A DNA stretch of 64,000 bases from assembly GCA_015680685.1 (NCBI GenBank), contig MNCI01017937.1:342957-406956 (forward strand), given 5' to 3'. The first letter of the stretch is position 1. Each line of letters opens with the position of its first letter. The notes under the pieces are model-generated. The model did no database searches, had not been told where the DNA came from, and saw only the letters and a program-made list of their open reading frames with translations. The stretch comes from Gnetum montanum (lineage: Eukaryota > Streptophyta > Gnetopsida > Gnetales > Gnetaceae). The position numbers were made by a program, and so were the translations under genes. Of this stretch, positions 24,308 to 34,584 are shown piece after piece.

Positions 24308-26084
24308 CTAAATGAAAATGCATCCTCGAGTTCCTTACAATAATATCGAGAAGGTATGGGATTATTGACTCAACATGAAACTAATGGGATGACATGTGAA
24401 TTGATCATCATTACAAGATAAAGAAAAACTGGTGTTCATGATAATAAGGGTGAACACCTTATTACATTGACATCCGGCCTCATTTGGCAGCTTGAGAGAA
24501 AGAGAGAGAGAAAGAAGTGTTGCTACTGCAAATTCCAAGATTGTGTCTTTTTTTGTCCATTCGTAAGCGCACCATCGGTCTTTCTCCTTGCATAGCTACT
24601 TCAGCACTGCTCCATTCCAAGTGTTCCTTCCCGATCCAGTCCATTGTTGTATAATTTGCATATGCACACACAACACAATCTTATGTTAGCAAGGGTAAAT
24701 GAATCATCATGTAATTAATACCGTGCTTCGGTGTAAGTCCATTGGCTAGGTTGTGATATGGCTGATTGCGGATCTGGAGATGTATTAATGGTGACTACTG
24801 AAGGTGTAGGGGTTAGGAAAAAATCAAAAAAATCGAGGCTAGAAGAAAATTGAAAAACATTGGGCCTCGTATCCCCATGACTAATCACGAACCTCCAGTA
24901 GCGTTAAAATGGAGAAAGAAAAGGAAGAAGAAAGAGGGGGAAAAAGAGACAACTATAGCATTGATGAAATGGATGTCAAGATGGAAATGAACAAAATAAA
25001 ATTAATTGCAAAAATGTTAGGGAAAAGAAGTTAACTGGTGCACCAAATAGAAATTTCAGTGGGTCCTCCCCAAAGTAGGCTCATGCCCTTAATGCCCTAA
25101 CAAACCCACATTCAAAGAGTCCGTAGGCTCTAGGAATGTAATTTGGAACAGGATTTAAAGTCTTAATCACAAGAATTTACCAAAAAGAAAATAATGCGTC
25201 AACCAAAATATACACTAATGATACAACCAGCAATGAGGTGAATAATGGAGGGAAAGATGAAGAGAAGAGAATGGAATGGAGTCTCAAGAACAAGCTGGTG
25301 TATAGCCCTTTGTGTAGTTTATGATTAATGTGACTTAGCAAATCCCATTCCAAGTCCGGCCTCAAACAAACCACTTCTAGTGACTTCGCATTAATGCATC
25401 CAAATAATCCATCCTCTTGAAGTAACAAGAATTCCTTCACCTAAGAGCCACCACCATTCCGACGAAACAAAGGAGGAGAGAATAGGAAGTGAGAAGGGCC
25501 TTAGTTAGAGGGAACATTTTTAGTTCCATAACCAGTGCTTGTAGCCCAAGGGATTATTTTGTGTAAGGGGTGTGCTTTGAATTCTCAGTTCTCTCTTTTT
25601 TCTTGTTTTGTGTTTTGTGTTTTTATGCATGAGAACCACACCATGCAAAGACTTCTTATTTTTATTTGCTTAGCTTCCAATAATTGGGTAATGTCAAAAT
25701 GGTAAGAAAACTCCAGAAGAAAACATCCAAGCACCCAAGAGAACAGCCAACACAAATGCATCAGGTTCCCTTGAAGTCACATCCTTTTCAATCCTTGAGT
25801 GCTTCCTTAGTTTGAGAAATGCTCAGTCACCGATTCGTTAGAGTTCTNCAGTCACCGATTTGTTAGAGTTCTTATTTAGAAGGGACTGTACATTTCCAAG
25901 CTGAGAGAGACCATAGAAACTAGTGGACGAATGGATGAAGTGAAACTCATTGCCTTCCATATCAAAAGAACATACCTTAGTATCAACATCATGACTTAAA
26001 GGTAAAAACCAAACATGAGCAATCAATATGAATACAATTCATACCATTATGAAGAACATTTATTGGGTGACAAACTTACATGGT
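24308..26084 (-). other. 3' internal region of element C, non-coding
   Basis: Minus-strand sequence with no long frame. Parts at 25340-25510 and 25620-25680 align with the pol-env spacer of element A. No homologue of A's third gene is present. An N at 25848 sits between two copies of a 24-bp sequence. Confidence 0.6.
25824..25872. repeat. 24-bp direct duplication around an N
   Basis: 25824-25847 and 25849-25872 are the same 24 bp (CAGTCACCGATTCGTTAGAG plus 4) with one mismatch, separated only by an ambiguous base. It is probably an assembly join. Confidence 0.9.
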
Positions 26085-26290
26085 GGATCACACACACACA
26101 CACAATGAAAAAGTATAACGATGTTGTAAAACAAAAGAAAGAAGAGTTAAAGAAAGGTGTAAAACAAAAACAAGAAAAGTTAAAGAAATTTGTAAAACAA
26201 AATTATGTAAGAAAAAAATGTGTAAAACAAAAACGTGTAAAACGAAAACGTGGACAACAAAAACGTGTAAAAAAAAAAGAACTGAGGGCC
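26085..26290 (+). repeat. (CA)n and GTAAAACAAAAAC low-complexity repeats at the point where C has lost pol
   Basis: A short CA microsatellite (26089-26104) is followed by about ten degenerate copies of a GTAAAACAAAAAC-type unit. The + strand frame 26015-26329 reads as a Lys/Gln-rich repeat peptide (VKQKK-like units) of 104 residues. It starts in element sequence and matches nothing I recognise, so I treat it as repeat expansion and not a gene. Confidence 0.75.
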
Positions 26291-26297
26291 CCAATGA

Positions 26298-29200
26298 TTA
26301 GCATAGGTGGCCATCTCCCCCATGATTGAATTGCAAGGGAGAGATCCAAAATAATGAACGTCTATTTGAATTTCGTAAAAGTGCCCAACTTCTCCCCACT
26401 GATGTTCTTATATTAAGGGGTGGAAGTTGGAGACGCTCATATTCCAATGTGTCTATGCCTTCATTGTTAACATGAGTTGTTTCCTTAGTTCGTTCCGTGC
26501 ATATTGGGTTGCTCTTTCGACTAGCTGTCAACCACAGGGTGTCCACTACTTGTGTGGTTGCTATATATAGGCACCTTTGAATTTTTGTTTCTTGGGCATA
26601 CCTATTGCATGGAGGAGATGTTCTGCATTCCTCCATGTCATCACCTGATGAATCATTGTATGTGATGCATGAAACTTTCTTCTTCTTGATCTTTTCACAA
26701 ATATTTACCTTAGATATCTCCAAGAAAAGATCACGGATCCTTAGCTATGCATCTATTGTACTTAGCCATGGCCTTCCCATTATAATTGGGAAGCCCCCTT
26801 CATTGTTGTTGACTTTAATCACTAGAAAATTACCTGGGTAAGACCAACCACACATAGTGGTAACAATGTACTCCATCAATCCCAAGGGAATGGTGATGGA
26901 CTGGTCTGCCAGCTCAAGTTGAATGTTGCTCTTCTTAAGTTGGGGTAGGTTCTAGGCTTGATACATCTCTCGTGAAATTAGGTTGACTCCAGAACCTGAG
27001 TCAAGAAGAGCCTTATGTGGTTTGTTCCCAGAGACTTGTAAATAAATTAGGGGACTCCCAGGGTCAGATAGTTTCTTGGGAAGGTGGCCTACCTTGATCC
27101 AGTCGGTTACGGTATGTGTTAACATAACCATATGCGTGCAGCTCTATTGTTGGACGGAAGGGTGCTCCAAAGTTTTGTTTGTTGGAGGAGTGGTTGTGGA
27201 CTCAACTGCTTGTTGTTGTGAGAGCTTATCTAGGCTTTTGTTTCGAAAGAAAGGTCTTCTCTTTTTATGGTTGTCAGAACCCGCAGCGGGTTGAATGTTT
27301 ACAGCTCTTACAGTGTTACGTTGCTATGGTTGAATAGGGAGTTCCCTTTGCATTTTTGGAGCAGGTTTTATGGGAACTATAGGTGGAAGAGGTATGGATG
27401 GAGTTGGAGGATGGGATGAATGTGGAATGTTTCTTGGAGGAGAAGGAGTCCTCCTAAAGTACTTCTAAACTTGGTAGTGATGTTGGAGAGTTGTGTGACC
27501 CATAGAGTCACTTGGAGAAACTAGTTGCTACACATAATATCCATATGGATTTGGCTACTAGTAAGGGTACTATTGTTTTGGCAGTGGCATCCCCCATGAC
27601 TATGGGTATTGCCATTGCTGATGTTGCCCGATGGGTTGTGATGGAGGTCCACTTGGATAGTACGTTAATGGTTGGTGGAACTGTCTTGGGTTACCTTGAG
27701 GATAAGGTAACCTTCGGGGTGTCTACCGTTGGTTAAGTCTTGGATTAAGTGCATACACCCCAGACTCTTGTAGATGTGAGATGATTGGGCAATATCCCTT
27801 AGGATGGTCATAGTGGCAGATCTCACATTCGCTATCATCATCTGTGTCAGAATCCATAACCTCATCGGAGATAGTTATTTTCCCCTTACCCTTGTTACGT
27901 GCAGGGCCAGAATCTCTCTGCTTTGTCTTATCTTTTTCACTACTTCATTCCTCCTTAGACTCCTCTATGATTTTCAGGATAGTTTCAAGTCTAGAGTCTA
28001 AGGAATCCCACAATTGATCCACCTTAGCCGATACTTCTGTTGTTAGCTTTTGAATCGGTAAGGTTTTTCTATTCACCAACTCTTCGAGTGGTGACTCATC
28101 CTCTTCATTGCAAAATTTCACTCCCTTCTTTCAAAGAGAGGGAGCACGATTGTATTCTTCCACACTCTCTCTTTTTCATAGTTCTCCTTCTTCTTTGGCT
28201 ACTTGCTCCAACAAGCGATGAATTTCGTGAGCTCTAAGTTCTGATAATCTTTCTTGGGCATAAGTCCTAAGGGTTCTCCTACTTTCATACCTTAGCCCAT
28301 CTATGATGTGGCGGAGTTGATCCCGCTATGCATAACTATGGCTCGGGCAACGATGTAACAATGCATAGTAGTGGCCCATGGCAGCAGCCAAGGGTTCATG
28401 AGTACCTTGCTTCCATCCTTGGATCTACTTACGCAAGTTAGACACTCTGGAGTACATTTGATACTTATCATTGAAGAGTTCTAACATCGTACTCCACCTC
28501 CTAATGGTTTACGGTTCCAAGGATTGGTACCAACTCTTTGCTTCCTTGGTGAGTGTCTTGGGAAACAAATTTAGTTTCTGCCACTCATTCTCTATGTGCT
28601 ACAAGGCACAGGCATCATGGAATGCCTATAAATAATTTTGCAGATCCGCATTGTATCCCCCTTTGAATCGTGGGATGTTATTCATGTCTAAACGCTTGAT
28701 CTGACTATCTTTTAAATTCCTTGTTGGAATTCTTACTGCCTTTGTTATATCCAGCATGCTTCGAGTGGAAAGTAGGGGCTTGTCATGAGTATCTCTTTCA
28801 TGACATCTATGATGTTCCCGTTGTTCCCTAATTTCCCTTCATTCATGCCCTTGTCCTCTTTCTTGACCCTCTCATCGAGTTCTCTCATTTTGTCTACCTC
28901 TATCCTCACTGTTATGCTCTTTATGACTACGCCTAGAGGTGGAAGGAGAGGGTGAATGATGTGAAGAAGGGGAAGAAGAAGGAGAACCATTGCCATGAGG
29001 ATGTTTCCTACCTTCTCTTCTATGGCTACGGCCCCAATCGTGATGACGATCTAAGTGCCCATCCTTGTCATATGTTGTTGTTCCCTCAGTGAATAGTTGG
29101 TGTTCACGGGGATTAGAACTAAGGTTGTGTATCGTGGAGCGTAGATTCTGATATGCCACCTCCTTATTATTATTAGGAGGGGGAACATATTTCAATAGAG

Positions 29201-29639
29201 AACTTGTTATAAGTGGTTCACCATCTCTGATTTCACTTAAGACGTGCGGGACCTCTTTGTCCTTCAACAGTGTATGTTGGCTCTCCTGCCTTGAGTTGCT
29301 CATATGTTGTAAAGCTGTGGGATGGTAATCCCTCATGTCAAAATTTTCTGCAACATATTACACATAGAGTTGAGTCATGCCAATTTGTGCCAAAGCACGA
29401 AGGAGCATGTTGGGGACTACACGATCCAGAGGTAACACAATGTTACCTTGAAAATCTCTCTAGTGCATCTGTTCATCCTGATGGAGGATAAAAGTAAAGT
29501 TGGGGATATACTCATCAGGATGAGTATATTCCACCCTATATTGTCGAGGAACTGGTGGATTTTTGTTATGTGTTTTTGATTGCTGACTATTTCTAGTATT
29601 GTCCCTAGGTGGTGTAATGCTCTTGTGAGAAGAAGACAT
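26298..29639 (-). pseudogene. Element C gag-protease polyprotein, almost open
   Basis: From ATG at 29639 (MSSSHKS) one minus-strand frame can be followed for about 1,100 codons to 26298, with stops mainly at expected Gln positions. After a charged Arg/Ser/His-rich N-terminal third, the capsid domain spans about 28700-28200 (NNIPRFKGGYN, FNDKYQMYSRVSNLRK). A knuckle CEICHYDHPKGYC (C-x2-C-x3-H-x4-C) lies at about 27790-27835. A Pro/Gln/Tyr-rich stretch follows, then a retropepsin active site LLDSGSGVNLI at about 27010 and GRPWLSTIDA at about 26755. The tail after the protease ends in a natural stop. It would supply particle proteins but no polymerase. Confidence 0.85.
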
Positions 29640-29764
29640 TGTTATCTAATTCGGTGTGCTAATTAACAGTTATAATTTTTTCTTATTTAATTAACCCTAA
29701 GGTTCGTTTAAGCTCCCAACGATGTGAATGATCTCTTATGTTCTACTTAGCGCACAAACACTTA

Positions 29765-29783
29765 GTCCCCAGCAATGGCGCCA
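29765..29783 (-). other. Primer-binding site of element C, Asp-tRNA type
   Basis: On the minus strand TGGCGCCATTGCTGGGGAC, one base inside the 5' LTR and close to the full tRNA-Asp 3' complement. Confidence 0.9.
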
Positions 29784-29784
29784 A

Positions 29785-30602
29785 TGATGAGCGGCGAGGT
29801 ACCCCTACACTCAACCATTTGAATATGAGAATAACATGCACAATCCGGTCGAACTCCGTAGACTAAGTGCCTACACGCCTCATGGAACACTCAAGGGTAA
29901 TAATTTGTTGTCTTCCTAGACTTACATGTATTTGTCACAGTGTATGGTTAAGTAAGTCCGAGGTATATGATTTTTATATGTTTTTATGTTTTATTTCCTA
30001 TGCTATTGAGTTGAAGGGTGAAGAGACTAATTCCTAGCTTTAACTAATTAACTAAGTCTAAATTAACCTAGCATCAGCATCCATTCCCACTTACCGTACA
30101 CACCCTGAACCAATGCAACCATGGTTACCAAATGCTAGTGGTTGCTAGGATCACCACACGTAACGCACATGCTCGAAGTGGTCGTACTGAGGCACTTAAC
30201 TAGGAGAGAAGGGTTGAGAAAGATTTAATAACTAATAAAGCATGTAAATAATATATAATAAATAAAAATAAATAAAATCGTAATTAGCCTATTCCATGCA
30301 TTGCAAGGTTTATCCAAGAAGCTCATCTTTATTACCATACACAAACTTGTGTTCAGGTACAATGTTTGCTCGAATAAAGATCCGTTCACTCTGGAGTTCC
30401 TACTGCGGGCATATGGAAATTAATCTATCTCTGGAGTGAAAAAACTGCCAAAGTTTCACTATGATCTAGGCCTAGATGAGGAAACAAGGGAGAGCTGCCT
30501 CTTATTTATAGATATGATGGTGCACTGCGATATCGCGTACGCGATATCCCGAGGGATGCGATATACGCGATATCACGGCCCATGCGATATCGCGTCCCAT
30601 CA
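29785..30602 (-). repeat. 5' LTR of element C (minus strand)
   Basis: 818 bp, aligned with 23468-24296. U3 begins TGATGGGACGCGATATCGC on the minus strand. A TATA box (CTATAAATAAGAGG) lies near 30500. Target-site CTCTT follows on the right. Confidence 0.93.
30525..30595. repeat. Clustered GCGATATCGC palindromes in U3 of the C 5' LTR
   Basis: Six copies of GCGATATCGC or close variants, less decayed than in the other LTR. They lie just upstream of the TATA box on the minus strand. Confidence 0.9.
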
Positions 30603-30607
30603 CTCTT

Positions 30608-31119
30608 GGAAGAAATGTAATGAATCCCCCCCTCCCCCCCAAAAAAAAGAAGAAGAAAAGGGAACCAAGATCTAGACCCTCTAGCAAAACTAGAAGAAAA
30701 GAACTAATAGACCATAGAAGGAGAGAAAGCCAACATAACTCTTTTAGTCCTCCATTCTCTCCATCACTCTTATTGACAAGTTTTGATTAAGATGAATGTA
30801 GACCTCAAGATAGACAACTAGGAATGAATGGAACAAAATATCAAAAATCAAGCTTGACACCATGAGAGAGATGAAGATGAAGATGAAGATAGAAAATGAA
30901 AGAGAATGCATAGGAGAAAAAATGATAGAGATCATTGAATGGATCATGACTATTACAATAAAAATCATAATGAATACAAAGATTATGATGAACTCTTATT
31001 GGCCACTCAAAGCATGACCAACATAAGGGAGGCCATTAGCATTTTTACAATACATTAAAGGAATAAATGTAATACACAACTTGATATAAATAATATTCCA
31101 AAATTGAAGGGAGATTATA
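30608..31119 (+). pseudogene. Element D gag, second segment
   Basis: Continues the D gag after element C. A low-complexity C7/A8/GAAGAA tract lies at 30626-30660. The stretch GGCCACTCAAAGCATGACCAACATAAGG near 31000 aligns with A near 9850, and the following NNIPKLKGDY segment is the capsid start. It ends at TTATA (31115-31119), the target of element B. Confidence 0.7.
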
Positions 31120-31672
31120 TGGATTATGTTCATTTAAATGGAAAATCACCTTCAATCCCACTAAATCTAGATATTATGAAATGACAAATAATATGCTAGA
31201 AAACAAGAAAACTAGATATATTAAATTATTAAAAGAAGATTACATTAGGATTTTAAAACCCACAAAACATCTAACAATCCCTCAACAACATTGAAATGAT
31301 ACTGTAGAGCATGAGGCTCTATAATCATTCAATGATTTTTCTTAATGCAAGACATAACCGATGGAGAACTCTTCAACAACCTAAGACTAAGATCTCAACA
31401 CATAAGAAAGACTAAGAATACATAAGCTAATACACTAGACAATTGACCTTGGAGCTATAACCACATATGCAATCACTCAATGTGCTCTTTTACACTCTTG
31501 CTCAAGCTTAATACATGAACTTCCTTGAAATCTCATCTCTCTATTCACGTGTCATGGTGATATAAGCATGAAACTTGTTACATATTTATTGACACAATTA
31601 GATAGAAAGCCTAGAAAAATTTCCTTAAGCTTAACTTGAAGACTTCATGATGTTTCTATCTTTTTTCACCTT
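31120..31672 (-). repeat. Left (3') LTR of element B, outer part
   Basis: Continues after element F at 41655-42106; the rejoined LTR is about 1.0 kb. From about 31398 onward it aligns with the right LTR (47585 onward). ACCTT at 31668-31672 is the left target duplication of F. Confidence 0.85.
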
Positions 31673-31889
31673 TGAAACACCATAAAATTCTGAGCTTAGT
31701 ACTTCTCCAACGAGAATCAAGCTAAGTCATGATGCTCCCCAGCATGACTAAAGCTTGAGGGCCTCACAGATAGCTTCAAGCAGAGTCAAAATCAATAAGA
31801 AATAGTTCCTTGGGACCCACATAAGACTACAATGACATCTGGCATCAAGCTTGGCAAATCTTGAGCTCAAAATACTTGGTTTTCACTAA

Positions 31890-32940
31890 GTATGCATCCT
31901 GTACGTTGGCCTATACATGCCCAGCGTAGAGCCCAATGTATAGCAACTTTTGGGCCCCAAAAATGAGTCAAAAAATGCCAAACCAGAGCATCTGGACCCC
32001 CCAAGACCTTCCCCAGGGTCCCCAGTAGCTCTCAGGCACTTGAAAATCAAATTTTTGGCTCTAAATGATGGTCTTTCATTCCTCTACGCCCAGCGTATAC
32101 TCCCAGGGTGCAACTAGCGTAGAGAGACTTTTGGGCCCCAGCAATGAGTCAAAACATGCCAGAACTGAGTGTCTGGACCCCCTAGGACCTTCCCCAGGGT
32201 CCCCAGTAGCTCTCAGGCACTTGAAAATGAAATTTTGGGCTCCAAATAATGGTCTTTCATTCCTCTACGTCCAATGTATACGCCCAGGGTGCAGCCAGCG
32301 TAGAGAGACTTTTGGGCCCCAGAAATGAGTTAAAACATGCCATAACTGAGAATACGGACCCCCCAGGACCTTCCCCAGGGTTCCCAATAGCTCTTAGGCA
32401 TTTGAAAATTAAATTTTGGGCTTCAAATTATGGTCTTTCATTCCTCTACGCCCAACGTATACGCCCAGGGTGCAGCCAACGTAGAGAGGCTTTTGGGCCC
32501 CAAAAATGAGTCAAAACATGCTAGAACTAAGGGTCTGGACCCCCAGGACCTTCCCCAGGGTCCCCAAAAAATCTTAGGTACTTGAAAATCAAATTTTGGG
32601 CTCCAAATGATGGTCTTTCATTCCTCTACGCCTAGCGTATACGCCTAGGGTGCAGCCAGCATAGAGAGATTTTTGGGCCCCAGAAATGAGTCAAAACATG
32701 CCAAAACTGAGCGTCTGGACCCCCCGGGACCTTCCCTAGGGTTCCTAGTAGCTCTCAGGGACTTGAAATCAAATTTTGGGCTCCAAATAATGGTCTTTCG
32801 TTCCTCTACGCCCAGCGTAGAGCAACTTTTGGGCCCCAGAAATGAGTCAAAACACGCCAGAACTGAGCGTCTGGACCCCCTAGGACCTTCCCCAAGGTTC
32901 CTAGTAGCTCTTAGGCACCTGGAAATCAGGTTTTGACCTT
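31890..32940 (+). repeat. ~181-bp tandem array in the F 5' LTR
   Basis: The GGTCTTTC landmark recurs at 32070, 32251, 32432, 32612 and 32792, giving steps of 180-181 bp. A truncated unit precedes the first. Each unit includes CTACGCCCAGCGTA-type dyads and a GACCCCCCAGGACC block. Confidence 0.95.
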
Positions 32941-32984
32941 AAAATGAAGCATTTTCATGTGTATATGCTAGGTACATTTTTGGT

Positions 32985-33215
32985 GTATGCTGGCATGCTA
33001 TACGCTGGCATCTTGTACGTTGGCATCCTGTACGCTGGCATGCTATACGCTAGCATCTTGTACGCTAACATCCTATATGCTGGCATCCTATACGCTGGCA
33101 TCTTGTATGCTGGCATCTTGTACGCTGGCATCCTGTACACTGGCATGCTATATACTGGCATCCTATATGCTGACACCCTGTACGCTGATGTACGTTGGCA
33201 TGCTATACGGTGTAC
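32985..33215 (+). repeat. 15-bp tandem array in the F 5' LTR
   Basis: About fifteen copies of a TGGCATCCTGTACGC-type unit. Because 15 is a multiple of three, frames on both strands stay open and give artificial AGILY-type peptides. The matching array in the right LTR is at 40784-40985. Confidence 0.95.
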
Positions 33216-33249
33216 AGTTGTAATTTTCTTTCGCACCCGGTCAATGCGC

Positions 33250-33294
33250 CACGTGTCACCCAACCTGAGTCTAACATCTAAACCTGTATAAAAG
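33250..33294 (+). promoter_or_regulatory. F LTR promoter: ABRE-type G-box and TATA box
   Basis: CCACGTGTCACC (G-box CACGTG 33250-33255) is followed 31 bp later by TATAAAAG (33287-33294). Both are unchanged in the right LTR (CACGTG 41024-41029, TATAAAAG about 41062). The ACGTGTC core is the type bound by plant bZIP factors of the ABRE class (family knowledge); response to a particular signal is not shown. Confidence 0.65.
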
Positions 33295-33880
33295 TACCAA
33301 TTTTTCATTAGGTCGATGAGGCAATGTTGAGAAAAAAACCAAAGAAAAATAGAGACGCTGAGAACCAGAGTAGAGAACCTTGTACGCTGGACAACCCTGT
33401 ACGCTGAGCATATAGCCTCTACGCTGTGCCTACAGTGTGAACCAGCTCACAGTCATCCTTGCATCCATCAAGGCTTTTCGTCTACCTTGTGTCAAAGCCA
33501 CAACTGCGTTAGACTAGTGCATTGTAACTCTCATTTTGAAATGCCATTGTTACATTTTCTTCCTAAAATCTGTTACACTTTGCATTAATTGTTGCATGTA
33601 TTCTGTTTACGCTATTTTACGTTTACGCTTCATTTGCATCAATTATGTTGTTTACGCTCTGTTTTACGCCTGTTACGCCATTCACGTATAACCCAGCGTA
33701 TAGCACCTCAGTGTACGTTTGGGGAAATCCTTGCTTGATCCGCGTGCAGACCATCCAAGGTACTCTGCCTTCGTTCATTCCAGCTTGCCCTCAGGCAAAG
33801 GTAGGGTCTTTAGTGCGTATCCGGTAGTCCCACGGTCTCTGTTTCCTTCCAGTTGGAGACCGACGATTTCGGACGATATA

Positions 33881-34584
33881 GAAAATGACACTAGAAGGAG
33901 GGCCTAAATTATTTTTTGTTTAATCGAAACGCTGATCACGTTACCTACTTGAACACAGTGTTTACGCTGCTATAGTGTCTACGCTGCTATAGTGTCTACG
34001 CTGCTACAGTGTCTACGTTGCTACAGTATTTACGCTGCTATAGTGCTTTACGCTGCTACAGTGTCTACACTGCTACAGTGTTTATGCTGCTAAAGTGTCT
34101 ACGCTGCTACAGTGTTTATGCTGCTACAGTGTCTACACTGCTACAGTGTTTATGCTGCTACAGTGTCTACGCTACTACAATGCTTTATGTTACTACAGTG
34201 TTTACGCTGCTACAGTACCGCTACAGTGTTTTTTCAACAAAAACACCCAAAACGGGCCCATTTCAAAGCCAAATTCGCTACGATTCGCACCTACTTCAAA
34301 CCGGTCTAAGTACTAATGGCCACCAACATGGATCACCTTGTCCAAGGCATACAATACACACAACATAATGATTCCGAGGTGACTTCCTCTTACCTGAGAT
34401 CACCATCCGCGTATGACTACAGTTCATAATTTCATACTTAGCCAAATTTTCTCTCATTTACGCTGTACACACTAGACACTTAGAAAAATTTTCAGTGTTC
34501 ACACGCCGGACACTCTACACACTTAGCCCGAAACACACTCGACACTTGTTAGCTAGCTCGTATGCTGCCCTGTCACACATCACC
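33881..34584 (+). other. Leader of element F with a 17-bp tandem array
   Basis: Six bases after the LTR comes TGACACTAGAAGGAGGGCC, very like the corresponding block in E (50896-50913) and so probably the primer/packaging region. From 33958 to 34228 there are about sixteen copies of a TGCTACAGTGTCTACGC-type 17-bp unit. The gag ATG follows at 34585. Confidence 0.8.

Larger units (their letters stand above)
23468..30602 (-). mobile_element. Athila-like element C, complete ends but lacking RT, integrase and the env-like gene
   Basis: LTRs 23468-24296 and 29785-30602 flank an internal region read on the minus strand. Target-site duplication CTCTT is exact (23463-23467 and 30603-30607). It has an Asp-tRNA-type primer site, a nearly continuous gag-protease frame and a polypurine tract. 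No RT, RNase H or integrase can be found, and sequence aligning to the A pol-env spacer follows almost at once. At 7.1 kb it looks like a non-autonomous derivative of the A family. CpG dinucleotides are much better kept than in A or D, suggesting a younger insertion. Confidence 0.9.
31673..33880 (+). repeat. 5' LTR of element F
   Basis: 2,208 bp, TGAAACACC...GATATA (TACA in the right copy). It contains a ~181-bp tandem array, a 15-bp tandem array, then a G-box and TATA box. It is about 390 bp longer than the right LTR, mostly because it has two more 181-bp units. Confidence 0.95.

Noticed and set aside
26015-26329. 104-residue Lys-rich protein as a possible basic DNA-binding gene
   Set aside because: The frame is made by a GTAAAACAAAAAC array in element C; start and end fall in unrelated element sequence.
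28872-29336. 154-codon minus-strand frame as an independent host gene (Arg/Ser/His-rich)
   Set aside because: It is part of the element C gag frame that starts at 29639.
32944-33308. Long open frames on both strands with AGILYAGILY or YRMPAYKMPAY peptides
   Set aside because: Product of a 15-bp tandem repeat inside an LTR; open on both strands only because the period is a multiple of three.
34009-34368. 119-codon frame with LLQCLRCYSVYTATV-type repeats
   Set aside because: Translation of the 17-bp array in the F leader, which uses all three frames in turn; non-coding.
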